Part shown: positions 1 through 12,390 of the stretch, piece after piece
Numbering within the stretch: position 1 is the stretch's first letter
How the letters are laid out: every line of letters begins with the position of its first letter
Source of the DNA: Gossypium raimondii
Taxonomy: Eukaryota > Streptophyta > Magnoliopsida > Malvales > Malvaceae
Length of the DNA: 64,000 nucleotides
NCBI RefSeq assembly: GCF_025698545.1
Contig: NC_068577.1
Span: forward strand, 1 to 64,000
Direction: 5' to 3'
The notes under the pieces: model-generated
Database searches by the model: none
Told to the model about the DNA's origin: nothing
Seen by the model: the letters and a program-made list of their open reading frames with translations, nothing else
Translations under genes and position numbers: made by a program

Positions 1-1410
1 GGCAGCGGAGGAGTCACTGCCCAAAAAATAAAGATTCTTGAAATCTCCCACAACGGTAACATAATATTATTTAATATACTCATTTAATGAAGAAGCAGCT
101 GAGCAGTTCACCTATCCAATTAATCCATTCTAAACTTCATTTAATACAAATAGAAACTAAATAAGAATAAAAAGAAAAACAAAAGTAAAGAAAAACCGTT
201 CAGCGAAGCATAGAAATCCAACCCAAGTTTACTTCGTCATTGGGCTCAATCAGTTTTGGGCCATTTTAAAGGCCACTTCTGTATTTTATTGTCTCCCACT
301 TTAAGACTTTCTTTGAATTATAAAGTGGAATAAACTTGCAAACATATATGGTGAGTTTCTTAAATCCAAGATAGAATCATTAATGGAGATACTTTTAGCA
401 AAAATTATTCTGCTCAGCGGATATAACAAAAAGTATTCTGCTAGGCAAAAACAAGAAAAGATTTTCTACACTTACACGATTGCCGCCGATTTTCCACACT
501 TTAGGAGCCGAAGCGACGGCGACTTTGACGCTACCCAAACCCGAAACTCGCTCTGATTGAACCGTTCGTTCTTGGTTTGCATCGCAATATGCACCTACAG
601 GAAGAGAAAAATTAGGTATCTATCTCACGAAAGAACACAGGAAACAAACAAAAAGAACAAACATAATGAGATCCATAGATTTGAAACACGGAAAGAAACA
701 GAATGGAACTAGTGTCATGTTATGTGGAAAAGGAACTATAATGACAAAAATATAAATGATAAGCCGAAATCTAAGCATGACTCAGGCCCAAAAAAACCTT
801 ACCCCAAAATTATTCTGCTAAGCAGAAACAAGAAAAGGTTTTCTACACTTACACGATTGATGGCGATTTTCTACACTTTGGGAGCCGATGCGACGGCGTG
901 TTTAACGCTCACCAAACCCGAAACTTTCGCTCTGATTGAACCGTTCGTTCTTGGTTTGCATCGCAGTACGCATATAGAGGAAGAGATCAATAAAACAACC
1001 AGAATGAAATCAATAGATTTGAAACACATAAAGAAACAGTGATGTCTAAACCTGAAAACTAATAATAATAAAGTAAACCAACTGAAATAGAAGTAAAAAA
1101 ACATAGTTCTAAAACTAAAAATAGAACTGAAAAGGCAAAAGACAAAGAGAAAGACAGAAATGAAAAAGCAAACACAAGTAAAGATCCATACCCGAAATCA
1201 GTCTCCGGCAAAGCAAACAAAAAGAAACAGACAGACCGACATCGATAGATTTCAAACACAGAGCGAAAACAGGGGATTTCAATATCACCAAAGTAAAAAA
1301 TAAGAAACGGCAGACAAAATCTTTGGGTTTCTCCCTCTCACGAAAAAGAATGAGAGGAAATATTGAAATGAGACCGAAAGAGATAACGGGAAGGAAGCGG
1401 GATACGAAAA
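1..1410 (-). repeat. Downstream copy of the 5'-leader/intron repeat unit, with two exon-like pieces
   Basis: This stretch holds duplicated, mostly non-coding sequence read best on the minus strand. Positions 1180-1400 match the leader unit seen again near 5.1, 7.1 and 10.4 kb. Two related exon-like blocks follow at about 476-594 and 850-975. The first has a plausible acceptor (CTGTAG) and donor (GTAAGT) and is open in two frames; the second has lost the acceptor and the two differ by a 2-base indel. Positions 335-400 also match 3590-3660, a part of the DBR1 piece. I do not recognise the exon-like block as a known protein family. Confidence 0.5.
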
Positions 1411-1929
1411 GTCTGAAGAAAACGGGTAGCTTTCTCCTACCCGTCACTGCCCAAAAGAATAGATTTTCTAATTCCCCATGTGGCAACGGTAACATTTATG
1501 GTAATTAATACCTTATTTAAATTACTAATTTTTTGGGGGTTAAATTAAAAGAAGGTAAAGAGACGTTAGGAAGGAAATAGGAGATAATAAATGAGAAATA
1601 AATAAGAAAAATGTTTTCATTCCCAATTAACAGTCAGAGAAGTCAGAGAAACGTTAGAAAAATAAATAAATATAAAATATGTTTTCATTGATTATATAAA
1701 TAAGTTTCATTTTCTATTGAAAAATAAAAACAATAAAGTGGAAATTCAAAGTAGAGTGGGCACACATTTTTTTTTTTTGGTTAATGAATGTATCCAAAAA
1801 AATTGTTAAGGAAACCCTTTGTCATTCTTCTTTCTTGAAAAGAGCAGAACAAGATTCGGCCTTTGAAAAAGTTAAATACAATTTTTATGGATTGAAGATA
1901 CAATCATTTCTTAAATATTAACTATCATG

Positions 1930-2480
1930 ATTTGCTTAGACCCAAATAAAATTGGGCCTGTTTTTCCAGGCTTTTGTTTCCACTTGGGCCTGTTTCGTTT
2001 TTGGGTCTGTCTTCTAATCCTGATAATTTTATGTATTTTTGCATTTTAATAATAGCCCAGTACAGTACTTTACTTCATAAAAGAAACCCTAAACCAACGC
2101 CGAGATATCCTTGGAATGGGATATACGCAACCGGGATATCCCTATTACGGATATACCAGAACCGGGATATCAGAACCGGGATATCAGAACCGGGATATCA
2201 GCGTGACAGGTAGCCCGGTCCGGACTCATCAAAAATCTGAACCGGACGCTAAAATAACTGAACCGGGCAGTGAAAATTCAGAACCGGGGCGGGATTTGAA
2301 GGGGATACCCCGCAATAGCTTATACCGGACAGGGATATCCGCCGAATAGCTTATACCGGACAGGGATATCCCTTATATTCGTCGAGAGGAACAAGGAAAA
2401 TCAAATACAACAGGACAACTAAAAAAAAATTTGTACCGAATTCAAGCTACACCCAATAACCCCCAGCCCCAACAATATTC
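1930..2480. repeat. GGGATATCC-rich block, copy 1, with site II and telo-box motifs
   Basis: The block starts with TGGGCC (site II) motifs near 1953 and 1985 and a telo-box AAACCCTAAACC at about 2084, a pairing typical of plant ribosomal and growth-gene promoters. It is followed by many near-palindromes of the form GGGATATCC, including three tandem copies of a 14-bp unit near 2157-2199 and two copies of a 31-bp unit near 2310-2370, mixed with repeated CTGAACCGG. Homologous blocks lie at 8.8-9.3 and 12.4-12.65 kb. It is likely a promoter of the duplicated minus-strand unit; that role is inference. Confidence 0.6.
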
Positions 2481-2773
2481 TGCCGAGCAAGAAATAAAAA
2501 GAATAACTCACTGAAAATAAATGCAGAAGGGCAAAAACAAAATCAGCTTTATAATATATTATATTTATCTGAGTGTGTTCTGTACTATATATTTAAAATA
2601 AATAGGTAAACCCGAAACAATTGTTGGCTTTGTTTAAAGCCCTCCATTCATTATTTTGACGGATTATTAACTTGAAAGCTTCAAAAGCTTGGTTATTCGA
2701 GGTGATTTCTCCAAAACTCCTGAAAAGGTATTTTTCCTGAACTCGAATAATCCTAAACTGGCCTATCACATGC

Positions 2774-2937
2774 CGGACGCTGTAACATCATCAAAACTGA
2801 GTGGGACAAGGTAAATAGAAAACTCTTTACCCTTTTTAAGCAATGAAGCAGGAGAATCCCTGGAGTCCGATGCATTATCAAGAACATAAGATCTAGCAAT
2901 CCCAAGAAAGATACAGTCTGAGGATCATGGGGAGAAC
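2774..2937 (-). pseudogene. Second copy of the DBR1 C-terminal exon
   Basis: This is a near-identical copy of the exon at 3289-3456, encoding the conserved C-terminal stretch that in DBR1 reads PQTLSFLELLGLPYLL. It has an in-frame size change and some substitutions, and the donor that is GTATG in the other copy reads GCATG here. The duplication spans about 2540-2970 against 3065-3490, a direct repeat about 520 bp apart that includes flanking intron sequence. No other DBR1 exon accompanies it, so it is most likely a non-functional tandem duplication. Confidence 0.6.
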
Positions 2938-3288
2938 CTACAAAGGTGAGAAAATTTTAATGATTAAAATTTTAATGATCAAGAACATAAGATCTAGCAA
3001 TCCCAACAATACTCTGCTGAGCAAGAAATAAAAAGATCTGACAAAAACTCACCGAAAATCAGCTTCATAATATATTATATTTATCTGAGTGTGTTCTGTA
3101 TTATATATTTAAAATAAATAGGTAAACCCGAAAAAACTGTTGGCTTTGTCTAAAGCCCTCCATTCATTAGTTTAACGGATTATTGACTTGAAAGCTTCAA
3201 AAGCTTGGTTATTTGAGGTGATTTCTCCAAAACTCCTGAAAAGGTCTTTTCCTGAACTAGAATAATCCTAAACTGGCCTATCCCATAC

Positions 3289-4591
3289 CGGACGCTGTAA
3301 CGTCATCAAAACTGAGTGGGACAAGGTAAATAGAAAACTCTTTACCCTTTTGAGGCAATGAAACAGGAGTATCCCTGGAGTCCAATGCATTATCAAGAAC
3401 ATAAGGAAGATCTAGCAATTCCAAGAAAGATACAGTCTGAGGATTATGGGGAGAACCTGCACAAGGTGAGAAAATTTTAATAATTAAAAGGAAATCGAGC
3501 AAAATCAAATTGCAAAACTCATGACTATTCTAGTAGCAAATCTAAATAAAAAAGAATGCAGTGTTTTGTAACGACTGTGACAGTAAGTGGCATAAATATG
3601 CAAACATATATGGTGAGTTTCTTAAATCCAAAAGATAGAACCATTAATGGAGATACTTTTTGCACCTCAAAGAAGGAAAAGCATCAAAATATCACCATAT
3701 TATTTACCAGAAAAAGTAGCGTTTGAAACTGAATCAGAGGGTTTGTGAGGTGGAGCTGTTTGAGAAAATTCACAAGGTTTGGCTTTTCTGTCTTTCATCC
3801 TGCTCTTAACCCATTGACGACAATCTTGCATGTCGAGCTGTGTTCTACATATTAGAATAGCAGTTGTCGGCTCACTAGTTCTTGTAGGGTAATAGTACTT
3901 GCAAACTAGAAAATTGAACATTTTCAAATAAAACATTAGTCCACCCCACCCAAAAGAGAGAGCGAGATGAGTGGCATGGTCAAAACAAAAATGTCATATA
4001 TACACACCCGAAGTCTCCACGTCGGAAGGTCAGAGGAAAGACAGTTCAATTTCCGTGTTATTGCCAGCCATTCTTCATCGTACTGAACCTCATAAGGTCC
4101 TGGATCAGATTCAATATCAACAATCTAAAAGATCAGAGAAAGCCAGAATTCATTTATTAGCTTCCAGCAAAGACCAAAAGAAAGAACCTAACTGAAATGG
4201 TCAGAGCGTATGATAGATACCTGCAAGAACTTGCGCCCTGGAAGGCAATTATCGAGTGCAAGAAATTGTCACTCAACCACCCTCTTCATGTACTGAACAC
4301 GCTTGATATGAAGATTTTCATTGTGTCACATATATGCATTTCCACTAATCGAATATAATTACCTCATCTTTGAAATGTTTTTTTGTAGCGAACAAGTTGT
4401 TGCCAGTTCCCATAACCACTGATGCCGAGTGGCCAATCGTGTGAAAGGAAAATATCAATCGGTTCCTCTAGGTGCATGAGCTTGTGAACATCATACTCCA
4501 GGACATGATATCCTTATAGTATTGTGCATATCAATCGGTTTCTGTCAATTTGCCAGTTCCCATAGTATTGTCATTATAAGGTGATAGTGTC
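3289..4591 (-). pseudogene. Partial lariat debranching enzyme (DBR1-like) gene
   Basis: DBR1 hydrolyses the 2'-5' branch of intron lariats in the nucleus. Five exons can be placed by similarity and splice sites: 4591-4363 ([18 protein letters not shown] then [13 protein letters not shown]), about 4300-4221 (FLALDNCLPGRKFLQ), 4124-4008 ([21 protein letters not shown]), 3897-3708 (QDCRQWVKSRMKDRKAKP) and 3456-3289 (NPQTVSFLELLDLPYVLD). The N-terminal metallophosphatase exons (usual start MKIAIEGCMHG) and the AHLHCKF region are not found. Exon 1 carries a short internal duplication near 4530-4570 and a one-base shift near its 3' end; the third exon is also shifted after TRK. It is a truncated, decayed copy; the intact parent may lie left of the window. 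Confidence 0.75.
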
Positions 4592-4619
4592 CTGCTCAAG
4601 GAAAAGCTAATTCATTTCA

Positions 4620-5430
4620 GTTACAAAGCTTCGACTTTCCACCCTAAATAAGAATCAATATAACATATTTGACACTCGCTTGCAGTAAATAAACAATCCC
4701 CATTAAAAGAACTCCAGAATAAACACAAAATAGACAAGTAAAAGAAATAGATTGTAAGACAATAGCTAAAATAGTGAATAGAGGGAAACACAAAATTCAA
4801 AAATAAAGAACATATACTAAAAGATAAACAAACAAAAAGAACGACCAAACCGAGTAAAATAGACTTGAAACACAAAATGAAACAGTGAATTGTAAAGCAA
4901 AAAACTAAAATACTAAAAAAAAAAACCCTACTGAAATACGAGTAAAAAAAGCATAGATTTGAAGCTAAAATAGAAATGACAAGGAAAAAGAAAATTTTGA
5001 ACTTAAAATTCATACCTGAATATCAGTCTTCGATGAGGTAGGGGATTTCAATATCAATAAAAACAGAAACGACAGAGAAAAACTTTGGGTCTCTTCCTCC
5101 CACGAAAACTCTCTTCCTGTTTTCGCTTGCATGGGTGTTTTTTTGGCATGTGGTTACCCAAATTTAAAAAAGAATGACAAGAAAAAATAGAAAAGAGACC
5201 GAGAGAGATAATGAGATAATCAGCTGGGGGAGCTATGGAATGAAGAGAATAAAGGGGAAAGAAACGTTAGAAAGGAAGGCAAAACAGGAGAGAATAAAAG
5301 GGGAATGAAACCTAGAAAAAATAGTCCTTTCCAAGAGCCAAAATTAAATTCGTTGTTGGTGTTTCTGCTTGTTGGATTGAGCTTTATTTCTTCGGGCCCG
5401 TTTTGTTTGATGAGTCTTTCAAGCCTCATA
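4620..5430 (-). repeat. Leader/intron repeat unit (copy next to DBR1 piece)
   Basis: On the minus strand this reads as a promoter with GGGCCC (about 5395), a pyrimidine-rich leader with CACGAAAACTCTC and AAACTTTGGGTC-like sequence (5150-5040), a donor-like GTATGAA after the leader near 5015, then a T-rich first-intron-like stretch down to 4620. Similar units occur at about 1000-1400, 6960-7260, 9355-9520, 10130-10500 and 13120-13345. It abuts the truncated DBR1 exon, so it may be the DBR1 5'-UTR exon and intron with the N-terminal coding exons lost. Confidence 0.5.
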
Positions 5431-5615
5431 TGACCGTTGGTCTTTCCGTTTCACTTCACTGTTCTTAAAGATAACCTAACATGTGGAGTGTAACTACAAC
5501 CCATGTTATACTTCTGAGGAAGAAATGACACATCTATTTTATCTAGCACACCCTTAATCACATATTTACCATAATGTTAATTTAAAAACATTGCAATAAT
5601 AATCATCCATCCTAC

Positions 5616-5726
5616 CTGTGAACCTCCTTAAGCCACTTGTCTATACAAGTTCTGTGGAATTCATGGTTACAAGCAAATATCCGCATGCTATCTCCCTCTT
5701 CATACTCCAAAAGGCATATGTAGCAT
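5616..5726 (-). pseudogene. Isolated RING-H2 finger exon
   Basis: This single exon has a clear acceptor (TTAACAG) and donor (GTAGGA) and encodes CYICLLEYEEGDSMRIF then ACNHEFHRTCIDKWLKEVHR. It supplies the first six zinc ligands (C-x2-C, C-x-H-x2-H, C) of a RING-H2 E3 ubiquitin ligase. The last exon, expected to give VCPLCRGDI with the final two cysteines, is not found in positions 1-5600. The family is the one whose N-terminus lies at 15.9-17.1 kb on the same strand, but the long coiled middle region usual between them is absent. It is either a remnant of that gene or a separate fragment. Confidence 0.6.
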
Positions 5727-6950
5727 CTGTTAATTGAATATAAAAGCAAAGAAAAAAAAAAAGATTCAAAACATGCCTGATTGCAGACTAATGCCATATG
5801 AAGTAACTGAAAAAGAAAGCATATCGAAGGTTAGGGCCCTTTGAAATCATATACGGCCCCCCTCCCACCCTTCATATGCCTATATAGGAAGACAATACCT
5901 AAGTCTGATTAAAATTCAAATTTTTCTACTCAATTTCCCTGTTCCTATCACTCTAGCTCCCCCAATTTCCTATATTACCATTGGATTCAAGAGCAATAAA
6001 ATCATTAACCTCTAGCTAGATCAATTAGAAGGTCAGAAAAAGGAGGCCTTGATACTCAAGGATAAGAAGTCTGTATAATACATATCGTGTGAATATTAGA
6101 GGTGATAACGGTTCAGTTCGGTTTTGGAAAAAAAAATGCAATTAATTAGCAATAATCTGGTTTTTTTAACAGTTCAGTTCACTGGTCTTTTAAATTTTAA
6201 AATACTTTTTTTATATAGTGTTTTTCAATAATTTAGGCATAAAATACTAATTTTATACTATCAAAAAATAAGAAACTGAGTATAAATTAAATAAAAAATA
6301 GGTTTTGGTTTGTTTGAATAATTGCGGTTTTAAGCTTCTGAAGCAAAAACCAAATTTGTTTAACTATAACCCGAACCAAATTTTACAGTTGGAGTCACTT
6401 TCCAGTTTTCTTGGGTTCTTTTTGCTCATTCATATTACTGCTTTTATTCTATATACTTCAAGTAATAATTTCACATATTAAAGTCAAACTGAAGCCCTCA
6501 AGACAAGAGAATTGCATATAGAACTCATCTCAACCAATATTGTGGGTAAAAAACAGGATAATTAAATTATTTTTTCTCTAATAAGTCATTAAGAAATCAT
6601 GCCATCAAACTTAAATTTCATATTTTACATAGAATAAGGCTCGTAATCCGCACAAGGGATTACCGATGAGGTCAGCCAAAGATAGACCTACTGCACCTAA
6701 TCACCTAAACCTTTTCAAACAAGCTCATTAAGAGTGTTAGACGCCAAACCTTCATGAGCCTACTGCTGACTATAACTTGGAAGCATGCCTTAAAACTTAG
6801 CATCCAAAAATGATCTAGATTCCAATTCCTACGTGATAGTAAACTAACAATCATTCTTCTTAGCGCACTTAATTCGCTCTCACGGAAAAAGGAACGCCAG
6901 ACTTCGGGTTTCCCATTCCCATGGAAGTAGAACGAAACAGTGGGTTCTAC
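5727..6950. other. Non-coding spacer
   Basis: No gene is supported here. Positions 6110-6400 are rich in GGTTCGGTT-like and ACCGAACC-like words resembling the interior of the hAT-type MITE at 43 kb, and may be an old related insertion; its ends are not clear. Confidence 0.3.
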
Positions 6951-6954
6951 ACTT

Positions 6955-7430
6955 GAAAAGGAAATAGCATAAAATAAGCACACTGAAATAGAATTAAAAA
7001 AAGCATCCATCTGAAACTACAAAATAGAAATGAAAAGGCAATGACAAAAAAATTACAAAGTTCATGTGAATCATACCTCAAAATCAGTCTAAGATGAAGA
7101 AAGGGATTGCAAAAATCACAAAATAAACTGAAACGACAGACAAAACTTTGGGTCCGCTCTCACGGAAACTAACTTGCTACTGTAGGGTGTGTTTTTTGAG
7201 ATTTGGTCTCCCAAACCAAGAAAAAAAAAGAGGAGAAAATTGAGATGAGAGTCTGTTCTGAAAGGAGAATAAAGGGAGGAAGGGAGAAAAAGAAAACAAA
7301 ATGGCAAGCAGACAGAGAGGGAGAGATAAACGGCTAATATATGGGGGTAAGGGATAGATGGAAGGCAGAGAGATAATAAATAAGGGTAGGTGATTGAAGA
7401 CAGGGATAAACGACAATAAATGGGATAGGT
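6955..7430 (-). repeat. Leader/intron repeat unit copy
   Basis: Positions 6965-7200 match the leader/intron unit described at 4620-5430, including the ACTTTGGGTC leader words, the CACGGAAACT stretch and the donor-like site near 7077. Upstream on the minus strand lies a purine-rich stretch (7220-7430). No coding exon follows on the downstream side. Confidence 0.5.
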
Positions 7431-8800
7431 ATAGATTAAAAGAAACGGCTAATGAAGGAGTATTTAATTTTCAAATTGTGGAAAACTAGCGGGATGTGTA
7501 AAGTCAGCAGAAATAAGCACCAATTTTAAAAAATGTAAATATTAAAGTTTAAATTTATTATTATCTATATATTTTAATGTAAATACTTTAAATTTTATTA
7601 GCCAGAAAATTAATAAAATATATCTACAAATATTATATAAATATTATATTTAGTAAATAAATAAAATGAAATTAATTTAATGGTTTTTCCTGCAAAAATT
7701 TTTGACTTTTATCTATCAAAATGAAAACAGTCAATAGATTAATTATTTTCAAAAATAAAAACAGTAAGATAAAAATTTTGAGAAGAGCAGAATAGGGTTC
7801 TACCTTTCGAAAAGATATATACAATCTAAATGTATTCTACTAAACGAATGTTTAAAATAATAATAATAAGCTTTTACCATTAGGTTTCATTTATTATCCA
7901 TTTTCTTTTTAAAACAGCTTTTTTCATTTTTTTATTTACTTTATTCTCACATCTGCTATACTAACACGAATACAATATGTTGTTATAGACTCATCACATA
8001 TTGACTAATAAGTAATCTATAAACCTACTTACACTTACTGAATTAGACTGACAATAAAAATAAAAGTAAATAATTGTATATGACAAATTATTTCTCGTGC
8101 ATTCATATTTAATTACGCTTTCACTGCAATTTAATTTCTTCATTGTTGGAAAAAAAAAGAAAAAATGGGAAATGAAACATTAGAAATAAACTGTTTATTG
8201 TTTAGTAGTCAATTTTATTAGAGAATCGTTGAGTTATTTAATGTATATTTAATGTACATCAAAACATTTTGCTTTCTATAAGTTCTCTCCTTCACCGCAA
8301 CCAAACAAAATATTAAAAACTTTTTTTCTCAGAAAGAAACACTGAAAATGCTGAATCTATGGACTTTTATCTCCCTCTGCTTTCTCCATCTCTCATCCTT
8401 CAATTTAAGCCAATCTATTGTTGTCTTCTTCTTCTTCTTTATAAAAATATTATGATACATATTAAATTGGATCAAACCTAATTTATCATTTAGAATGGTT
8501 AAATTATATAATTAATTATTAAAATAAATCTAATAATAAATTTAATCTTTAATATTTACATTTTTAAAATTGGTTCTTATTTATTTTCTAAGGAAATATA
8601 AAATAGGAAAGAAGGTTTAAAAATGGGAAATGAGAAGACAATAAAAGCGAAAGAAACCTGAAAATGTTTTCATTTGTAATCTTTATGAAAAAACCAATAA
8701 AAGAAAGTGTCATTTTCTCTCTTCATTCATTATTTTTTCATGAGTCTGTCACTTTTTTAGATACATATCTTTTTTATTTTGATTATTTTCTTTTCTTTTT
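7431..8800. other. AT-rich spacer
   Basis: Very AT-rich DNA with no supported gene or RNA. It separates the leader unit at 7.1 kb from the GGGATATCC block at 9 kb, the same arrangement as 1.4-1.94 kb in the first copy. Confidence 0.4.
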
Positions 8801-8804
8801 TGTA

Positions 8805-9300
8805 TCAGTTTTTCCAGGCCTTTGTTTTCTTTTGGACCAGTATCGTTTTTGGGTCTTTATTTTAGTCCGGTTGGTTTCATGTGTTTTTGCATTTTAATAA
8901 TAGCCTAGTACTTTTCTTTAAAAAAAGAATAACCTAATCCAACCCGGAATATCCTTAAAATGGGATATCCTCGAACCGGATACCGTAGAATAGGATACCC
9001 CAGACTGGCATAGCCCATGAATAGTATATCCCTCCTCGGAATAAGAACGCCAGGTTGTCCGGTCTATACATAAAAAAAACTGAACCGGACACTAAAACAG
9101 CTGAACCGGACTCCAAAAATTCTGAACCAGGACGGAATATGAAGGGGATATCCACAGATTAGCTTATACTGTATCGGAATAGGAGGGGGGTATTCCCTGA
9201 ACAGAATAAGAACGAAAATCAAATGCAACAGCACACTTAAAAAAATCTGTACTGAATTCAAGCTAAGCCCAACAACCCAAGCCCCAACAATCTTCTGCTG
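8805..9300. repeat. GGGATATCC-rich block, copy 2
   Basis: This block aligns with 1940-2480: the same TTTTCCAGGCCTTTG, TGCATTTTAATAATAGCC and CTGAACCGGAC words occur in the same order. GGATATCC-type words are more diverged than in copy 1 (for example at 8960, 8993 and 9147). The site II and telo-box motifs are eroded. It lies upstream, on the minus strand, of the leader unit at 7.1 kb. Confidence 0.55.
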
Positions 9301-9354
9301 AAAAACAGAAAATTCAAAAACAAAAAACATGATAAACAAACAAAAAAAATACCG

Positions 9355-10520
9355 CACAGATCCATAATTTCAACTGAACGAAACAGTGATTCTTTGAATC
9401 TGAAAACCAAAAACCCTGACAAATACCCAATGAGAATATTAGTAAAAAGAAGCATATATCTAAAACTAAAAACAGAGATACAAAGTTTAAGTATATATTC
9501 ATACCTGATAACAATCTCCTATGAAGTAGGACCAACCATTTTTCACTCTCCTCAAAACCCTCCTACTTTCCCTTTTGCCTACTTTCCCTTTTGCTTTGCT
9601 TCGAGTGATGAATAAATATATCTTCAACAAAAAAACAGAGATGAGCAGGCAAAGGAAAAGGATTCATAAAGAAGAAAACATATACGCATACACGAATCAT
9701 GACAATCTCCACCGAATATAATCATGAAACCCAAATCGACAAAAACCTTTGCAATTAGCAAATCGGTTGAAATTCTCCAATTCTTATCAATATCAACAAG
9801 CATCCCAATTAGATTATTATTATTTTTTAAAAACTAAAGTACAGACTTTTTGAGAAAACTAAGAAACAGAATGTCACAACTCACAACGAATTAAAAAGGC
9901 ATTTTATTACCATCCAGAAAAACTACCAAATAAACAATACATGTGTCACAACTCCCACCGGGTTCCTAGAACCAAAATCAAGCCAACACAGATGCAGTAA
10001 ACAATTTACATACGTATGCTTTTTGTTTAGGCAATTAGTATTCTGCTAAGCAACGATTTAAAAGAAATAGAAAATAACAAAAAAGCTATAATATTAAACA
10101 GAGGGGAACAAACAATCCAAAAATAAAGAACAACATATAGTATACGATAAACAAACAAAAATAAAGAACAAGACCGACATTTATAGATCTGAAAGACGGA
10201 ACGAAACAGAGATTTCTAAAGCTGAAAACCAAAAACCCGAAGAAAAACCCACTGAAATACAACTAAAAAAGCATGGAGCTGAAACTAAAAAGGAAATTGA
10301 TACCTCAAATGAGTCTCCGTTTAAGCAGCGAATTTCAAAAATCACAAAAACCAGAATCGCCAGAGAAAACTTAGGGTTTCTCTCACGAAAACTCTCTTCC
10401 TACTATAGCATGTGTTTTTTTGGCCTGTGGATACCCAAAGCTAAAAAAGAATGAGAGGAAAACGTTGAAAAGAGACCAAGAGTGAGAGAGAATCACGGAA
10501 GAAATGGGGAGCAATGGATT
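9355..10520 (-). repeat. Leader/intron repeat units and the first of two long direct repeats
   Basis: A shortened unit copy lies at 9355-9520 and a fuller one at 10130-10500. Positions 9665-10330 are repeated at 12765-13345 with high identity, apart from an indel of about 50 bp near 9955-10000. On the minus strand the 10.4-kb unit has a leader (10420-10310) ending in a donor-like GTATCA, then intron-like sequence. No protein-coding exon is linked to it. Confidence 0.5.
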
Positions 10521-12390
10521 GGATAGATATATTTGAGGATTTAAATTTCGAATGATGGGAAAGAAGCTGGCCTGATCGGAGGTAAGACGCTGGAACGTGT
10601 GTGGAGGCAGCGGCAGCGGTTTGTTAGAAAGGACAATAAAGGAGGAAGAGAGAAAAATAAAATTAGTAGAAAAAAGGGGAAAAGGGAAGAGAACAAAGGG
10701 AGAACCGAACGTGAGAAAGACGAATGAATGAAGAAAGAGTTTTTATATTATTTATTTTGAAAACGGTTTGAATTTTATTTCACTCCAAATATGACCATGT
10801 TCTTCTAGTTAAAATTGATGTTAATTGATCCCAAAGTCTCTTACTTTCTATTCTATTTGAAAACACACAACAACGCCATGCAAACTGTATTTTTCCTTTA
10901 AAAAAGAAAATCAAACAACACTTGTATAAGGAAAGTGGCCTTAAATATATATTAACTGTAGATTAAATGAAAACAGCCAAGTGTTCAAGTAATTGGAAAC
11001 AGCTATTCCCTGACCTTAAAAATATATAAACTGTAGATTAAAGATATCAACCTCATATAACACTCAAGATTAAACTTACCAGTAAACAGAGAGTAGGCTT
11101 CCCCTAACATACCTATATCTTGACAGTTCAAAAAATTAGAGCATAACTTTTTCACATTGTCCTAATCAAATTTCCACATCAACCATTAATAATTCGGAAA
11201 ATTTTGAATTAAACCCAAGACACCACACGAAGGTTATTCAAAGAATCAAATTCATGCAAACTAATACGATATAAACCGAAGTCATTAACCAACGGCTTAA
11301 AAAGGAAAGTGGGCTCAATTTGTTAGTTTCTATCTCAGAAACACAAACACTCTAACTAAAAACAGGGCAAGAAAGATACCAACTAAAAACAGTTATATAT
11401 GGACAGGAAGAGTACTACATATCCCAAGGACAGATCGATTAAACTAATTATTGTAGAGTTTCACAGGGAATTATTTAATTAAAGTCATTCATATGCGCCG
11501 ATTTACTGATGGTTGACTTAACAATTGGGATACTGGTTTCACAGTACTTATAATCCAGCCAATAAGAGATTTTTCTTTTGCAGGACATCAGACTAGAAAG
11601 CAGTTTTTTATACACGAGAGCAGTAGGCTATCTGGACTGTCCCATTAGAAAGAAAGCCAGCGGAAAAAGTTGAAAGCATTATCTTACTTAAGTAAGTGAG
11701 ATAAAAGGGAAAGGAAAGAAAGAGACTTGACTTTGGTCAGACCAAAGACTACAAACCTGAACCAACAACACCCCAAACCCACACAATTTAACACAGCACA
11801 CTCCAAAACAGACAATGGCAAAGATTCAAATGATCGACCCGTAATTCCAAACCAAAAGTTGTGTAAAAACGATAATGGCAAAGATTCAAATGAGAAGAAT
11901 CTTTAGGAGAAGAGAAATAAGGAGTCGAACTGTGAAACAAAGGCAAAAATTCTTACCCGGGAGTCGATCTGAGCCAAAACCCAACAAACGAAGATAGAAA
12001 GAAACGGTGGAGTTTTATTGCCGGAATTGAGGTTATTCATAAATCCTATAACAAAGGAGAGAGAAGCTTCATTTCTTAGTGGCTGGCTTCCTTATTTTCT
12101 TCCCCTCATTCAGACGGTCCATTTGGTTTGTTGGATTAAAGTCATCAATGGCCAAGAGTTGGCTTGTTGGATTTATTATAAAAAAGCCCATTTCAATTAA
12201 AAAGAAACCTCATCCTCAATTCTTTTTTAATAATAATAAATTTTTGGTATATATTTTGGTCTCTGAAATCACTATCCGATGTAGTACAAAACCCAGTAAT
12301 CCAAAACTTGAGAGATCCAAAGCCCAAAACACTGAAACAAAAGCCCAAAAACACCAGCCCAACCCTAAACCCAAGCCCCAAGCCTCAAAC
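10521..12390. other. Spacer with a TGGGCC/telo-box promoter-like end
   Basis: No gene is supported. The right end (12320-12390) carries several AGCCCA words and CCCTAAACCC (about 12363), which on the minus strand form a site II plus telo-box promoter pattern. It would fit the promoter of the leader unit at 10.4 kb. Confidence 0.35.
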
